DNA of 64,000 bases from Tyto alba. Its lineage: Eukaryota; Chordata; Aves; Strigiformes; Tytonidae. Where the stretch lies: the NCBI RefSeq assembly GCF_018691265.1, contig NW_024881313.1, positions 13,651,001 to 13,715,000 of the forward strand. Direction: 5' to 3'. Below the pieces are notes generated by a model. It was not told where the DNA came from. It saw only the letters and a list, made by a program, of their open reading frames with translations, and made no database searches. A program made the position numbers and the translations under genes. This document shows positions 10,401-25,400 of the stretch, in pieces; within the stretch, counting starts at the first letter, position 1; every line of letters starts with the position of its first letter.

Positions 10401-13400
10401 GAAATATATATACTAGAAAATCGTTTATTTCCTGTTATTCCACTTTTATGTTCTGTAGTTTGTGGATAGACTAAGCCAGATTTTTTGCTTTAAAAATGTG
10501 AAATAATGCATCTGAAAAATGTTCTCCTTAATGTTTCTATTAACCTTCTAGTGTATGCGGAAGAACTGTGGGTGTGAAAAGGGAGTAAAAGGAGAGAAAG
10601 GTGATTCTGTAAGTATGCATTCATTTGAAAAGCCTCTAGAATTTAAATTTTAATCATTGAGATCAGTGTTCCAGAGCATTTTATTTGGTTACTATGCCTG
10701 TAAAAAGCAAGTCATTAGCTGTGCATGTACTGTAAAAAAAAGTGATGTGCCGTAGCATATCGCTGTGAAAGGCCACTGTTATAAGAGCTCAGAAAAAAAT
10801 CTATCCATAATCATGTACTATCTTAGAAATATGTTTATATTATTGGGTAATAAAACACTGTGGATAAATAGGTACATGATTTTGAAGCCTAAATCAATAA
10901 GTTATTCTTGAATCTTGCAACAGGGAATGAAAGGTCCATTAGACAGAGATTTACTTCCAACAGCAGCTTCTATTTGTGTAAGAGATAAAGGTTCAAAAAA
11001 TTGAAGGTGATGGCATATATGAAGAAAGGTCTAAAACTCTGCCTGCAACATTCTCTTTTCTCTTGTGACATGTCAACACATAACTTTTCTTGGCTCTGGT
11101 AAAGAAGAGAGAAGTGGGAGTTCTGACAGTGTGTGACCTCTTTGATCCCTTTTGTATCTTTACGAGCTTCCCCAGAGACAGCCAAGGTACCTACAGAGGT
11201 TTTTGCCTTGCTCCCTACACACTAAACAACTGGTCAACCAATGTATAGCAGGTTATGACAGCAGGGCCTATCATCCAGTCCCTTGGCTCTGGATAATATG
11301 CATCTGGAAGTAAAATCCTTGTTTCCAATTTAAAATTTAAGATCCAAGAATTTTAAGTTATTTTATCCAAAATTATTAGATGTAGTCTATTATGTATATA
11401 TCTTTTATATATATATACACGTACACACCAAGCTTTCTAGTTCCTACCTTCGTGATCCTCCAAACAGGAAAAATGATGTAGTAATTTTTTTATTTTGAGA
11501 CTGTTGAATATTGACACTAAGCTGTTCTGTGCATAGGGTTTTTTTTAAGCAGAGAAGATCTGATAGTGGTGAGTAACTCTGAAAAATGGGGAGGATGAAC
11601 TATGTATATTTTTTTGCGACGCCTACCTGTTTAAATTTTCAAATGCTCTGTAGAAAATGTATTTATCACTGAATATTGATAAAAACATCACAGACACCTT
11701 CTAACACCAGATTTTTTTAGCTAAGTAGAAGTGTCACACATGCCATACCTGAATCAGTGTGGATTTCTACCTAAGCTTATTCCAGAGTGATTTTGGATTG
11801 CCCCCAACATACAGTCTTAGAGAAACTGGAGAATTTTATCCTCACAATGGTAATAATGTTTTCCTTCTTTGTTTCAGGGCAATGCTGGTAACAGAGGGGA
11901 AAAAGGTGAGCCAGGACCAAAAGGAAACAAGGTAAAGTGAATTTAAAAAAACAAAGAAAATTTCTATCTAGTTTTATTCAAACCATAGAAGTGAATATAA
12001 CAAAGGAAAAGTATGTTGAAATATGATTTAAAAGATTGACTTTTGCTATGGGAGGTTTATAATTAGCTGCTTTAGAAGTGAGAGAGAAAAATTGAAAACT
12101 AAACTGCTGCCAAGTTAACACTGCCTATCACTGCAGTTTTTCTATGACACCAGAGGTCTCTGAATCTAGCTGAAGGCTCTCCAAGCTCCACAGAGCTTTC
12201 TAACAGTACAGAAATCTCTTGAGCAGAGTGGATTTCTCTGATGACTAAGATTTCAATCATTTTATAACAGTAGTTCAGTTTTCTATGTTAATGTTCAGGA
12301 ACTGTGTGTCCTTGATTGTGGGAGGAAGAAGTGTGGATGTTTGTAAACAGGAAAAGCAACTTCTGCTCCATAAACAGTGTTCTTGGATTTAGTGTAATAG
12401 TGATAAATAAAAGAGCAATATATTGTTCAGTTGTATTCCTTTGCTTCCAATAGGGTGATGCCCAGAAAGGAGATCATGGAGAAAAAGGTGAAGAGGTATG
12501 TGACTACTACAGTGCTAACTCATATCTGGTCTTTTCTGATTATCTTCCAGATCCTGATTCACAGTTTAGTTCCGATGAACTGAAAATGTGTTTTCCATTT
12601 TTCACACATCTCCTTTATTCGATTATTTAGAGCACCTAAACTAAGTTCTGGTTTAGAGAAGCATCTACACTGAGAGGAGCAGTCTAACCATGTGCTTAAG
12701 TACGAAGGTGGGATGCTACTGACAAAAAGAACTTTCGAAGCTATGTGATGTTGTATTGACTCACATTAGACTTATCCCAAAGACAGAATTGAGAATGTCA
12801 TCAGTAAAAGCATCAAGATAGTTCTCTAGTGGCTTAGTGGCTTCTGACACCTGATATTTCTAGCTTGAATACTTGTTGATTCATAGTAGAAAAATCAACA
12901 CTACTCCACACATGAGATCAATTCAATTTAAAAGTCTCATTCAAATTATGGTGTATGTCTGCTAAGAAGCTAGCAATTTGAGTGGTATATTTACAGCTAA
13001 TGTTATGAGGAAAAAATAAACATCTACATTTGCAGAGAATTAGATGTTATATGATTCCATAAAGATAGTTTATTTTTGTGAGTAGTTAGACTTCTGAAAT
13101 GTGATTTTGTACTGGTGTGGTTTTTTACCCTACTTGAATTAGCAGTATGTTATGACTTTGCTTTCTTTTTTAAAATTTTTTCCTTTTTTTTTTTTTTTTT
13201 TTAATTTTTGAATAGGGATCTCCTGGCTACAAGGGAGACAAGGTAAGATTTTTATAGAATAGAAATAGTCTGAAAATAGATTGTTACTTGCTGGCAGTGT
13301 ATGTGAAAGAATGGAAAGAAGAGCCTGTGTTGTCTTTTTGTCATGAGAGCTCCTAATGCAATCCCTAGAAGTAAATTCATTATTTATGTAAGTGCTTGCA

Positions 13401-16400
13401 GACTAGCTTGTTGGAATTAAAAAAAAAAAATAAAAATCATGTAATGTAATCTAAATATAAAAAGAAAAATCTCAAAGACCAGAAATAAAGCTGCTGGAAG
13501 GAAAAAGAAAGTTGAGGGTTGACTAAGAGGTTAAATAGAAAGAATGTGAAATTGTTTACTACAAACGCAAATAGATATGGCAATTATTAGCTTTTTAAAA
13601 ACTTACTACAAGGAAGTTTACTTTTAAGCTTATTATAACTTCCAAGGGCTAATGCTTGAACAAAAAAGATCTCAAGATAGGTTCTCCAAGAAGCTAAAAA
13701 AATTACACACTCAATAACTTGCAAGGTTCTAGAGCTGAAATTTACATTGCAAAGTGGACCATCATAGACAGAGTAGAAACAGAGATAATCCCATTTTGAC
13801 TTTGCTTCGTTTGGACACTTATCCCCTACAAGAATTGTTAATAAAAGCAGTGCCTCTCTGAATATTTGTATTCATTAGAAATATGTTTCAGTCAATTTCA
13901 TGGAAACGTTTCATGGAAATGGGAAAAGTAGACTCATACATCTACTTTTTGTATAACTATTGATATGTTAAATCATCAGTGGAACACATTGGTAATTCTC
14001 TTTCTTCATTCCATTTGTATAACCTCACAACTGTTATTCAGGAAAATCTCAGACATCACAATAATCAAATAAGAATATAGAGAGGATTTCTGAAGGCAGC
14101 GCAGTGAGGTGGAAAAATACAGAAAAATTTATTAGATATTAAATGTATTATCCTTTTATGATATAGGTTTGAAATTTTGTAGGCATTCTCAGAGAGAAAA
14201 AATCTTGAGTAGAGCAGACTGTATCTTCTACAGACCATATCTGTGATGCCACTCTCAGGTCCTCAGAATCTACTCAACCTCTTGCACTATTGAACTGTTT
14301 GCACAGTCTTTAATGCATGCAGTGTAATCAAAACATCTTGCTTAGCTGTCAACCTTTTGATTTCTTATAAAGGGTGAAAGAGGAGAATGTGGACCCCCAG
14401 GAATAAAAGGGGAAAGAGTAAGTATAATTTTTATTTGAACTTTTTCATGTTGATGAAGATGCTGGAAAATCATGTAATATATTCATACACATAACTTGTA
14501 AAGATTATATTGTAAATTTGGAACATACTATAATTCCCTCATAGTAGAGATACATTCATAGTAGAAATACAATTTGTAGAAACTGAACCCACAGTTCACC
14601 ATATTATTTTTTTCTATTTTGCAAAAGAAATATAGTCACTTTTCTAAAACAAAAGATGTTCTGACCAATGCCAAACCCTGCTTACAAAGGACTGTCAACA
14701 TGTTATTGAGTTAACCAGATTTTTTTCCTTAAAACATTAATTTTATTTCAAGTAAATAAAGTTATTTTACAATACAAGCAGGTTCTTACACAACATGAAC
14801 AACTTTCAGGCCTACCAGCCGACCTGTACTGATACACACTCACATTCCTATCTAGTCCTCCTTTTAACTTCTCCTCTTCTTCTAACCTCTTCTTTTAACT
14901 TCTTTATGTGCAGAAATTATACAAGTCAATATAGATTTTTACGTGGTTTTTACACTCTGAAATATGGAAGCATAATGTACTCCCGAGTGATATAATCATG
15001 CATCTTGAGTTCATGTAAACAGGTTTCTATGAGTACTACAAACCATTGATTTATAGAGTTGTTAAGTACTACCATCTAGATTGCATTTCATCATTCTATT
15101 AAAGCACATTTCTTCAGTTTTAACATTGATATTATGCTTACCCTTATCAAAGACCAACTTGAAAATTTTGTGATTCCTGGAACCTCTTATTTGATGAAGA
15201 ATTTCAGGTAGGAATTAGGAAATATCCAAAGCAGCAGTATTTGTGGCAAATAAAAAAGGACGTTATACTGTAATAAAAATCTAAAGGCTGAGTGTACCTT
15301 GTGAGATGCTGGGGTTCAAAATGGCAGCAAGTGAGTCAGAAAGGGCTGAAATATCAATGAAAAAGTAGAAAGAGTTGCATCTCTCGGAGGAATAATAAAA
15401 GATCATAACTTCTTTGTGAGAAATAGCACAAGGTTATGTGAAATGTCTACTGAGATAAAAGGAAGCTGTTCAGAAGCTGGCAAAGAACATAATCAAAGCA
15501 GCCAAGAAATCTGGATGTAGAAAACATATGCCAGGGCTGTGGGAAATTAGCTTGTTTCATTTCTGTTGAGGACAGTAATGAAGAAAAAATCTGTGGAGGA
15601 TCAGAGATGATAATGGATTAGGGACTTCAAGAACTTAGTGAACAAATGAAAATTATAGTCAGTTCCAGAATTCCCAGCTTCACATTTACAAATGCAGAAG
15701 ATAGAAAGATAGAACGAAAAGATTTTTTTATTTTTTTTATTTTTTTTTTTTTTATAATTCATGTAGCCTGTGCTGGACAAAATCACCAGAAACAGAACAT
15801 ATATGGCCAAATGTAAATTCAGTGTTCTAAGGTGGATCTTTAACTGCAGTGATGGGTATTGAAGCATAATTGACAGTGGTGTTATCTGATACAGAAATAA
15901 TTCCATTTTTCTCCTATCACTTTCCATATAATATTAGAAAAAATATATATATTTGTGAACAGCCTACAATGGGAGTAACTGGTAAGAACTTATTAAATGG
16001 ACAAATGACAACTAATGGAAAAAAATATGGCATTTTACTTTTTTTGGATACATTTCTTAATGTTTTTTTGCAAACTATTAATATGATTCTGCCATACTAC
16101 TAATCAACAGTTTGATTTAATGAGACAAAGTTACCTGAAATTATTCTGATATAAGCACTGCAGCATTTTTTTAAGAATTCTAAAATAATTCTAGAAATTG
16201 AATTTAAAAACTTGTAGCAAATAAGAAGTAATTAATCAAATGGCTGAGATGGTAAGTAGCCATCCACAAAGTTTGTTGTATATGAAAAGTATTTTAACCA
16301 AATATTGAGGATGGAATGTAACAGGCAATTACTGAATACAGAATGAGAATAGCAGTGCACTGGAGAGAGAATAAACTCCCTAGAAAGTGCTTGAACAGAG

Positions 16401-19400
16401 ATACGAGTCATTACATGTACACTGTGGGTTTCAATACTTTAAAGCAGATAATTACAATTTCCTATTAATCTGGTAGGCATCTAATTGCATCTTATTTTTC
16501 CTCAGGGTTTGGAAGGTCCTTTTGGCCCTAGGGGACCACGGGGACCCCAGGTAAGAGAACTAAAAGCTATCAAATAAAAAGAAAACACATTATATTCTGC
16601 AAGTTTCTTCTACATACAACCTGTCAGCTCTGTGGAGACCAGCACGTTTGGTGCATGAGGCACCAAGACAGTAGAGTCTGGCAAATCTTTGTCTTTTGGA
16701 AACAATTTTCAAATTAAAAATCTTGGTGGCTGCTGCTGCTTAAAGCTGCTCACAAGTGCGTGGCCCACTTGAGCTCTCCAACTGCAGAGCTCTTCTCTAA
16801 GAGTAATTACCTGCTTATTCCAAAATTTTCATATCTATTTGTGAGCCAAAATTCAATAGTCTGGAGGATTTACTATAGCTATTAATGATGGTAGCTGAAA
16901 GGGATTGTTTTTTGTTTCTTTTTAGATAGCCATGTGTTTCCTGTAGTTTATCATATTTAACAAGGGGAATGAACACACTCTGAGCACTTTTGTTATGTTA
17001 ACAATGAAACATACAGTCAGATTTGGTTCAGTTTGCGTCTTTTTATATGCATAAACTTATCCATATTTGACCCAGCATTTTTACTACACTAAGCTGTAAT
17101 TTTGTGGTGTTATTGTTTTGATGGGTCATGATTTTTTTTTTCTCCAGTCACTTAAAAAACTTCATGAGGCTTCCACTTCAGTTTGATTATCACCTTTGTT
17201 AGAGGTAGTTTCAACAACATTGACCAGTCTGACCCAGCTGGGCAGCCCAGCAGATTCCAGTGGGATGTTCATTAACTCACAAGTCGATGAACTGTAGGAT
17301 TCCAGTAAGAGTTAAAGCTTTAATGCCAGACTTGGTTGTAATCTATTCATCCTGTGATCTTATTGCTCTTCATAATGATGAGACTTACTTTTTTCTAGCT
17401 ATTGTACCAGCCACTGTATTGATGAAGGGACCTCCTCAAATGTCATCACTCCAGACAGAGCACTTTACCTGCTGTGTCTCTTCTGAAGAGCCATTAATTA
17501 TTTCTTTGTGTGAGGGAACACGATGGTTGTAGTAATGTCATGGAATTAAAATTAATCTCAGCTCATCATCAGAGAGAGATATAGGGGAAGTGATTTTTCA
17601 CAAAAGGAGCAAAATAGGCCATGATAGCTTAGTTTATTTGCTTGGGCAGAAGAGACAATATGAAAATATGGCAAAGTCGGGATCAAGAAGAGAAAGGAAT
17701 GGAAAGCTTCAGATAAAACTGATGCAATTCACATGGAGTACTAAGATATCCTTTCTGCCAGCACTGGTTATTGAATATTAACAATATTCAATGTATTGGC
17801 CACTTCACAGGATATGACACAGAAAACTCTTTTCCTTTAGAACTTAGCATTGTGCTGCATTTTACTGTAACCTCTTCAGGCCAAATTAAAAAAAAAAAAA
17901 ACAAAAAAAAAAAACAACTTTACATGCATCTTCAAAGGCAACTCATTCTATACTTTGACTTTTGTGTAGGGTATCAGTGGACCTCCAGGGGAGCCAGGCC
18001 TGAAAGGCATTCAAGGAAGCAAGGTAAGATGTAGTTGTATATGTGTAGATGTTATTTGTGTAGGGCGAGAGGATGCAGAAACTCTGTGTAAAATCTTTAT
18101 ACTCTACTATCCTTTTTCCTCATCAGTTTTTTGTTAATGGTGTCCTTTGCACAGCAATAATCTACACCACTTGCATGGTGCACCATAGTGTCAGCGTGTT
18201 ATGAAGGCTTTGTATCATTGGCACATTGGACAGGTTCTCCATCTGGGTCTCCAGGAGCGTTTTGTAGGGCCACAATAGGGTGCTACCAAGGTCCTGCCTA
18301 GAGCCACGGCACTTCGGTTGGAATTTAAATCACCTCAATATGTGTCTTGGCTTCTGCCATCATTTGGAAAATTTGTTCTAGAGTATTTTTGACTAAAATG
18401 CCATGTGTTTAAATATTTTATGTAATTCTAGATGGTGGTTATAAAATCTTTAGATTGAGTATTTAAAGTAATTTTTAATTGCTTGTATACTGTCAAAACT
18501 CAAGATAACTTTGAAATTGCTGGAGTTGTAAGATTTGATAATGATTAATGCCTTAGTTATATTTAAAACAGATCATTTAGTGTTAATGGCTACACCTTGT
18601 CAAACAAAATCAGGTGGAAAAAGTGTCTGATTAATTTAGGCAGTCTTCTGGTTTGCAAACCTTTGGGAAATTGCTTTATGTGAATACAGTTGTCTTGCCC
18701 ACGGGACAGCTGTTGACATAATTGTTCAGTACAGAAAGATCTTTCATGAATCAGTTTGAAAATGTAGGGTCTAATGACAAAGATTTTCTACCACAGGATT
18801 ATTGATAGCCTGGTTAATAAAATGCCATATCTAACTTATACAAGGCAACTAAATTCACACAAAGCAATTTGCTAAAGATGCAATATTTAAACACTAATGT
18901 TTTGTTTCTTAGGCAACAATTTAATCTGAAGATTCACAGAAATAAATTTAGATATGGGAAATGTTTATGGTAAAAAGCTTGGAATACTGGCATCCATCAT
19001 GATTTTTTCTTCTTCCTGACAAATGCTTTTTCGTACTTCTTATTTCTTCATCTTCTCAACAAAACACTTCATTAGAAAAACTGCGACAGAATATTTCAGA
19101 AGTGGGGAAAGAAAGAGGATGATGGGTCTGAAAGAAGCTATTCATACATGTGGTGGAAAAGTCATGCCTCTCGTTAACTTCAGCACAGCAAATGACAGCA
19201 ATTTTTTTATATGTCATTTCACACTGATGAGTCCAAGATAGTACTACCAGATACTTTTATTATACACTAAACTGTGTTTTCTGAATGTTGTTTGTCCCCT
19301 TGTCAGTCTCTTCACACACTCCCATGTCTGTAAAATACATGCAGCTCTCTCTAGAATACATCTACCTGGATATAATATTCATGGTCTCTTGTTATACTTC

Positions 19401-22400
19401 AGCTGCAGATTTTAAGAATGAATAAGAAAGTTAGTTCCCTCTTTTTTCAGCTTCCAACTCTGCAACCTGCTCTTTAAAGTCTATAGTTGAGGTTTTTCCA
19501 GGCTCAGACATCTATCATAATAAAAATATTGCCAGACAAGTTTAATTAATCTGCTTAGGTAATTACCCTTAAAGAGTATAGCAGAAACTTATGTATGTTT
19601 GGAGGTTATCTCATGTCCATACCTAGTGCCAAAGCTAACCTTTGCCATTCTGGAGCTTATTTGAAATCAGAGAAAAATTTTTTAATGATCAGTACAGATA
19701 ATCAGTGGTTGTTTACAACTTAATAAACACCCATTCAGCTAGTAAAGGTCAAGGCCTTTTTTGGTTCAGACACATAGCAGTCTTTCCAATATCTTTTGTC
19801 CTTACAGAAGGATTATTCAATTGGTCCTTTAAAATTAGTTTTCATGACACATAATACAATATCTCTGAAAAGTGGCAGTTATTTATAACTGCCTTGGATA
19901 AAATAAATAAGTCTATTCTTAGTGCAGTTCCTTATACCCATGGCCTTTCCATGCTAACACTTTCTGCTTTTTGAGCTGAACTAGTGACCTCACCCCGGTT
20001 TAGCAGAGCTACAGGCAGTTGCATGGAATTAGGATCAACGTGACATAACGCAGAGCACGGCCACTGAACACTTTTATTCATTGTTAGTAGGCCATGTTGA
20101 GGTTTGAAAGAGGAGATTCAGTTCCTCAAAATAAAAACTCCGTATCAAGCTCAGCCTACAGATGTTTTGAGTCTCATTTGTGAAGTCTACAGTTCACTCA
20201 TGTATCTGGCCAGCTCAGTCCCTCCCACACCTCTGTAAGGCAGTGCCGTAACCGTCCTCTCGCCTTGCAGACCCAGGCGGCAGACACAGCTGGGGACGGT
20301 GTCATCTCCGGACTGTCTGGATGCCACTTGCTCTGGCAGCCACTAATAGGAGAAAGTTGGTGGAATTGCAACTTCAATTCATTTAATTTGACTTGTCTAA
20401 AGCTAGGTAGGATGGAGTCTAGAAACATTGTCCAAGACATCACTTAAAAGAACTTTTCATACCTTACTTCTTCTGTTATTTATATTTTCTTATTCTCTCT
20501 TAAGCCGCTGGCTAATCTAGCAGTATGAAGTCTAACTGACTCACACTCTACTTCCATCCTATTTCATGATGCTACCTTATCATGTTGCCAATAATGAGTT
20601 CAATGTCTCTCAGAGTCCCATTGTCTGCATTGACCAGCTTTACACTGACTAGAACAGGAACTCACCCAACCTGTTTCCATGTGAACACTTAAGCTTTGGA
20701 GTGATTATATGGCAGTAAATCACATCCTTAACCTCTTAAATTCTTTCTAATGCACTTCACAATCAGTCCTTATCTTTAATAACCTCTTTAAATATACAAG
20801 CAAACTTTGTCACTTTTACCCTCTTTTCCAATCGTGTATGAGTATGTCAGGCAACCTATATCCTGCACAAAATGCAGCTCAGCGTGGCATTAACTAAAAC
20901 CAGTTTTTGCAACTTTAAAAAAAGTTTTCTCTATTTGCATTTCTGCAAAATTATATAACATCTCAAAAATATCTGAATAATTTTATTACCATATATACAA
21001 ACCTTCTCCATAAAGAGGACGAGGCATTCAAAATTATAAATTTGAACTCCGCTTGTATAAAAACACAAATACATGTTAACTCACCTTACATTATTATTAA
21101 TTTACCTGACTAAATTAATTTCCATATAACCAAATGCTCAACTTGCATGTTAACAGTAAACCTACAACACAGTATAAAATGTAATAACTTTAAGAGGAAA
21201 ACGTTAGAGAGTAATAGGACATTTCACTCAAACACTGTTAGGAGTTGGAAACTGGCTATTTTCACTGTGTATCTCCCGTCTTCTGAAACAGTCATCCTGG
21301 TCCTGTTCCCGAAGCATGTCCAGAGCAGAGGACCAGGATTATTCTGTTTGTTTTCTGGTTTATTGACTTTCTCTTTCCTATTGGCAGTGTTTCAATAGAA
21401 AGATATTAAATTTACAAAACAAACTTTATATTGTTAAAGCCAAATTCTATGTTATTTTCTCTCCTGATAATTTAAAATACCAAGAAAAAATACTGTTCAC
21501 ATCTGCGCTTTATATTTTCTTAGATGTTTGCTTTACTTTAAGGCATTCTTCAGCTTCATTAGCCACCACATATATCTGCATTGTAACATAAAACAAAATC
21601 TTGAATCAAAGTGTACGATATACCTCATTCAGCTATAAAACATGTAAAGAAAATTACAAAAACCCTATAGGAAAAAAAATGTAGTTCTCTTAATGTATCA
21701 TACACAATTAATTAATTGAATTTGCAGAATATCAAATTACAACCCTGGGTCTAAGGTAAGAACCCTTAACTCTTGTCAGACTGCAGCTTGTAGGAGCAAG
21801 CAATTCAGATTTTTTGTTCCTTTTCTCACTAAGGATGCAAGGATGGCCCATGATATGATTTTGCTGGTTGATGCAGCCATTTCCAAGAAACCAGAAGACA
21901 CTGTCTCACTTAGGGAAAGGCTAAAAGTACCAGAAACAGAAAGTTGGCAAAGAGAAAAGCCATGCTGCTCTTGTTTCTGCTTCAGTAGTATCCTGTATTC
22001 CTTCCAAGATGGCCAGGAATTGGCTAGATGGCTGGTTAATAGGTGGTTTGGGGATTAAATCAGTTGTCGTTGCTTTTGCTTCTCACTGAAGTTACTACAG
22101 GAAGCCAGAAGCTTTCAAATGGGGACACAGGACATAAAGTCTGTATTCTCTTTTAACAGAAACAAAAGATTTACTTGCTCTGTAAATGTAGTATATTCTA
22201 TCATAAGCAGTATTGTCCAGAAACATCTAATGAGAATTCCATCTCTCTCCAACAATCCCAGTAACCTGTTTTCTGTTGTTTTCATATTTAGGTTCTACAT
22301 ATGTCTCAACTGTGTTGCTTAATACAGTAAAATAGTATCCTAAGTGGCTGCTGCATTTACTTTTGTTGGATTTGTTTATTATCACATATATTATATGTTC

Positions 22401-25400
22401 TCATTAGAAGACAGTTTTGCCCTTCAATAGCAATAAAAAACAGGAAAAATGCAAATATTCTTACACAAAAGGACTTCATGCATCTTGGTTTCCTCTCTAG
22501 AAAGGAAACGGATTCACCATGATTATTCTGGAAAGCAGAATTCTAAGGGTGAATATAATGCCCTTTATTTCAGTCAAGCAAACTTCTCAGATCTAAGGCT
22601 CTTCTGCCTGCATTTTTGCAAAGCTAAAGTACTTAATTGGGGTCAACAATGTAAAATGTGTGTATCTGATTTCCCCCAGTATTCTTGATAAAAAATGAAT
22701 TTTCAACATGCATGTGTCTATTAATTTATTCAAAACCGTAGGCATTATTTTGCCTGTTTTCATTAATTTATTAAAAAAATGCTTAACTAATATTTAAAAA
22801 AAAAAAAAGAAAACAAAACAACAATGTATTCTATACAATAGCGCCACTAAGGTTCCATAAGAGTGTTTATATTCAAGGTAGTTTTGTAAATGTATTTCTT
22901 AGTGAGGGGAATAATAGTGACTATTCTCAAATTTCAGTGGACGGTTTACAAACAGAATGATATGGTTACAGATTATAAATTTAGGGCATAAAATCAGAAA
23001 GTGGGCATGACCTGTGTTCCACTCATAAAGAAGTAATGAGCAGGGAGTACTTATGGTAATCATTTCACAAGTGACATTGGGTTTGTTTGTTTAAACTTTT
23101 AGACCAGCTACTAGAAAGGAAGTACACATCTCTAGAAACCGTGATGTATCCGTGGAAAGACTGAAAACAACACATTCTTTAAAGCCTCTCTGGAAAATTT
23201 TATATGCATAGTCGGATTCTGAATTAGAGCCTAAAATTGCATGAACAGCTGTGCATCCAAACTTTTAAGGAAACAGTTAAGTTTGAATGTGGGTATTAAA
23301 AGCAGTTATTCCCGTAAACATCATGGGATAATCCTGTGAAAAATCTATCATTGCGTACTTCCCTGAAAATGCATCCCAAAATGGACTGCTAAGGGACACT
23401 GCTTCTTCTCTTATGACTTAGAAATTCTTTCCTTACTTATGTGGGAAGTTACATCTTCCCCAGGAGACTGAAAAATCCAATTTCTCTGTAAAGAAGTATA
23501 GTTTCTAGTTACCTCAACTACTTTAGAAATACAGAATATATTATCTGTTGAAATATCTATATCTACTTGCACTGTTGTTGCTAATGTTAACTTTAAAGAT
23601 AAAATAATTATGTTTGAAAGATTATCTTTTACCATAGCATATCATTATCACAGACTGAAATACAGAGCATTTGTGTTCCTTACAGTATGTATCTGCTTTC
23701 TTAAAAGTAAAGAAATTATTTATATTGGCACTGATTAGTACTCATAATAACATAACAAACAATTTTGGGAGGTTGGTGTAGACTGCTAAATATGTTCCAA
23801 GCTTCAAATGATAGTTTTAATATGTAAAAATATTAAATTCAGATAGAGTATAATTTTCCTACCCATTGCTCTAGCTGATACTAGATGCCACCCAAAGGAA
23901 AATCCCAGTAAGGAAAGGAAAAACAATTTGAGCAGAGTCTTAGATAAAGAAAATAGTTACAAAAAAGCTACTTTGAAAAGCAAACTTTTCCTTCTATGCA
24001 TAGAGATAATGATATTATTACCAGCACTTTATGTTTTTAATAAACTCCACATTACCTCTAGCATCAAGACCATAGAAGAAAAGGCCAGGCTTAATAATAG
24101 CCATATAAAGTTTGAAATATACAGTTTTGAAAATAAATTGAATAGTTTAAGTTTCAAAGTTTGTTGCATGTTGTCTGGTAGAAGGTGGGGTTTCCTTCTC
24201 CATTAATATTCAGGCATCTTCTGCTATCATTGAGAAAGCACTGATCAGAACAAAATTTTCATACTACCCTACATATCTTTTATCATAAGGGCTGTTTACA
24301 CTGCCTGCACCAGTACCTACCAGTACAGCTGCTGCAAGGCAGATTACGTGATATCAGTGATTGGAAAGAAAACTGTAATGTTTTTATCATGGTTAAAAAA
24401 AAATCTTTTGGAAAAACATTAACTTCAGTAGGACTCCCATCTGCATTCAAGGCACCACATATATTAGCATAGCTCTATCATGTGGGTGAACTTGCAAAGG
24501 AGCAAATGATTTGCGGTAGGAAGTGTCCCTCAGAGTTACTGTCCTTGGGAAGTTCTGTCAGGGGCTGTCAGAAATAGATATGAAACACAATGTCCATTTG
24601 GACAGCAGGACAAAAAATTTGGAAGACACTTTCCAAACACAACAAAGGGAGTTGGTTTATTGTTTCAGCTGAGAGATGAGCCTGTATTTATCAAAAGTCG
24701 CTTTTCAGAACGGAGCAAGTTCCTACACCATTTCAGAGGTTTAGTTTTGACAAATGGAGCCAACATGCTTAGTGGTGTCTGCTGTGCCCAGAGTAGCCTA
24801 CTTACACATAGTGGTGCTGCGTGCTGCTGGATTATTATTTTTTTTAATCTGATAGATTTTTTTTTTTTTTTGCAATAGATTTTCAACTTTGCATAGCATT
24901 TGCATTCATTCTGTGGGGCATGCTAATACCTTATGACACAACAGAGATGCCAGGCTGCCCTCTTCATGAAAGAAATGAGGACAGCTTATATTTAGCATAC
25001 TGCCTGACCTTACAGCAGCCTGTACCTATTTCTTTCTCACTGAGGCACCTCTTCCTTGAAGTGGGGAAGTCCATTCCTAACTAGACTGTCTCCAGGCTGT
25101 GAAGCTACATTGAGCTGTATCTGTTAATGTTGCTTGTCAAGCAGAGAGCTATTGAAGTAAGAGGTGGTGGTGAGGTAAGGGAGCCTGTAGGCTGAAAGGC
25201 AAAGCTTCTTGGGCACCAGGCTGGTGTGCTTGGCATAATGTTCTTCTAAAACTCATGGTTTGTGCATCTTCACCAGCTTTGCAAGAAGCATAACTGTGGG
25301 TAAAAGTGTCAGAATTATCATTGTCCTTGAGGGAGTGTCTATTCATGGAAATTTGCTTGCAAAACTTTCTACTGAAACCTTAATACAACAGTTTTACTTG

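Noticed and set aside
20265..20447. Exon-like segment after cgccttgcag in intron 10
   Set aside because: It has a good acceptor-like site and GC content but no Gly-X-Y pattern, no matching donor and an in-frame stop.
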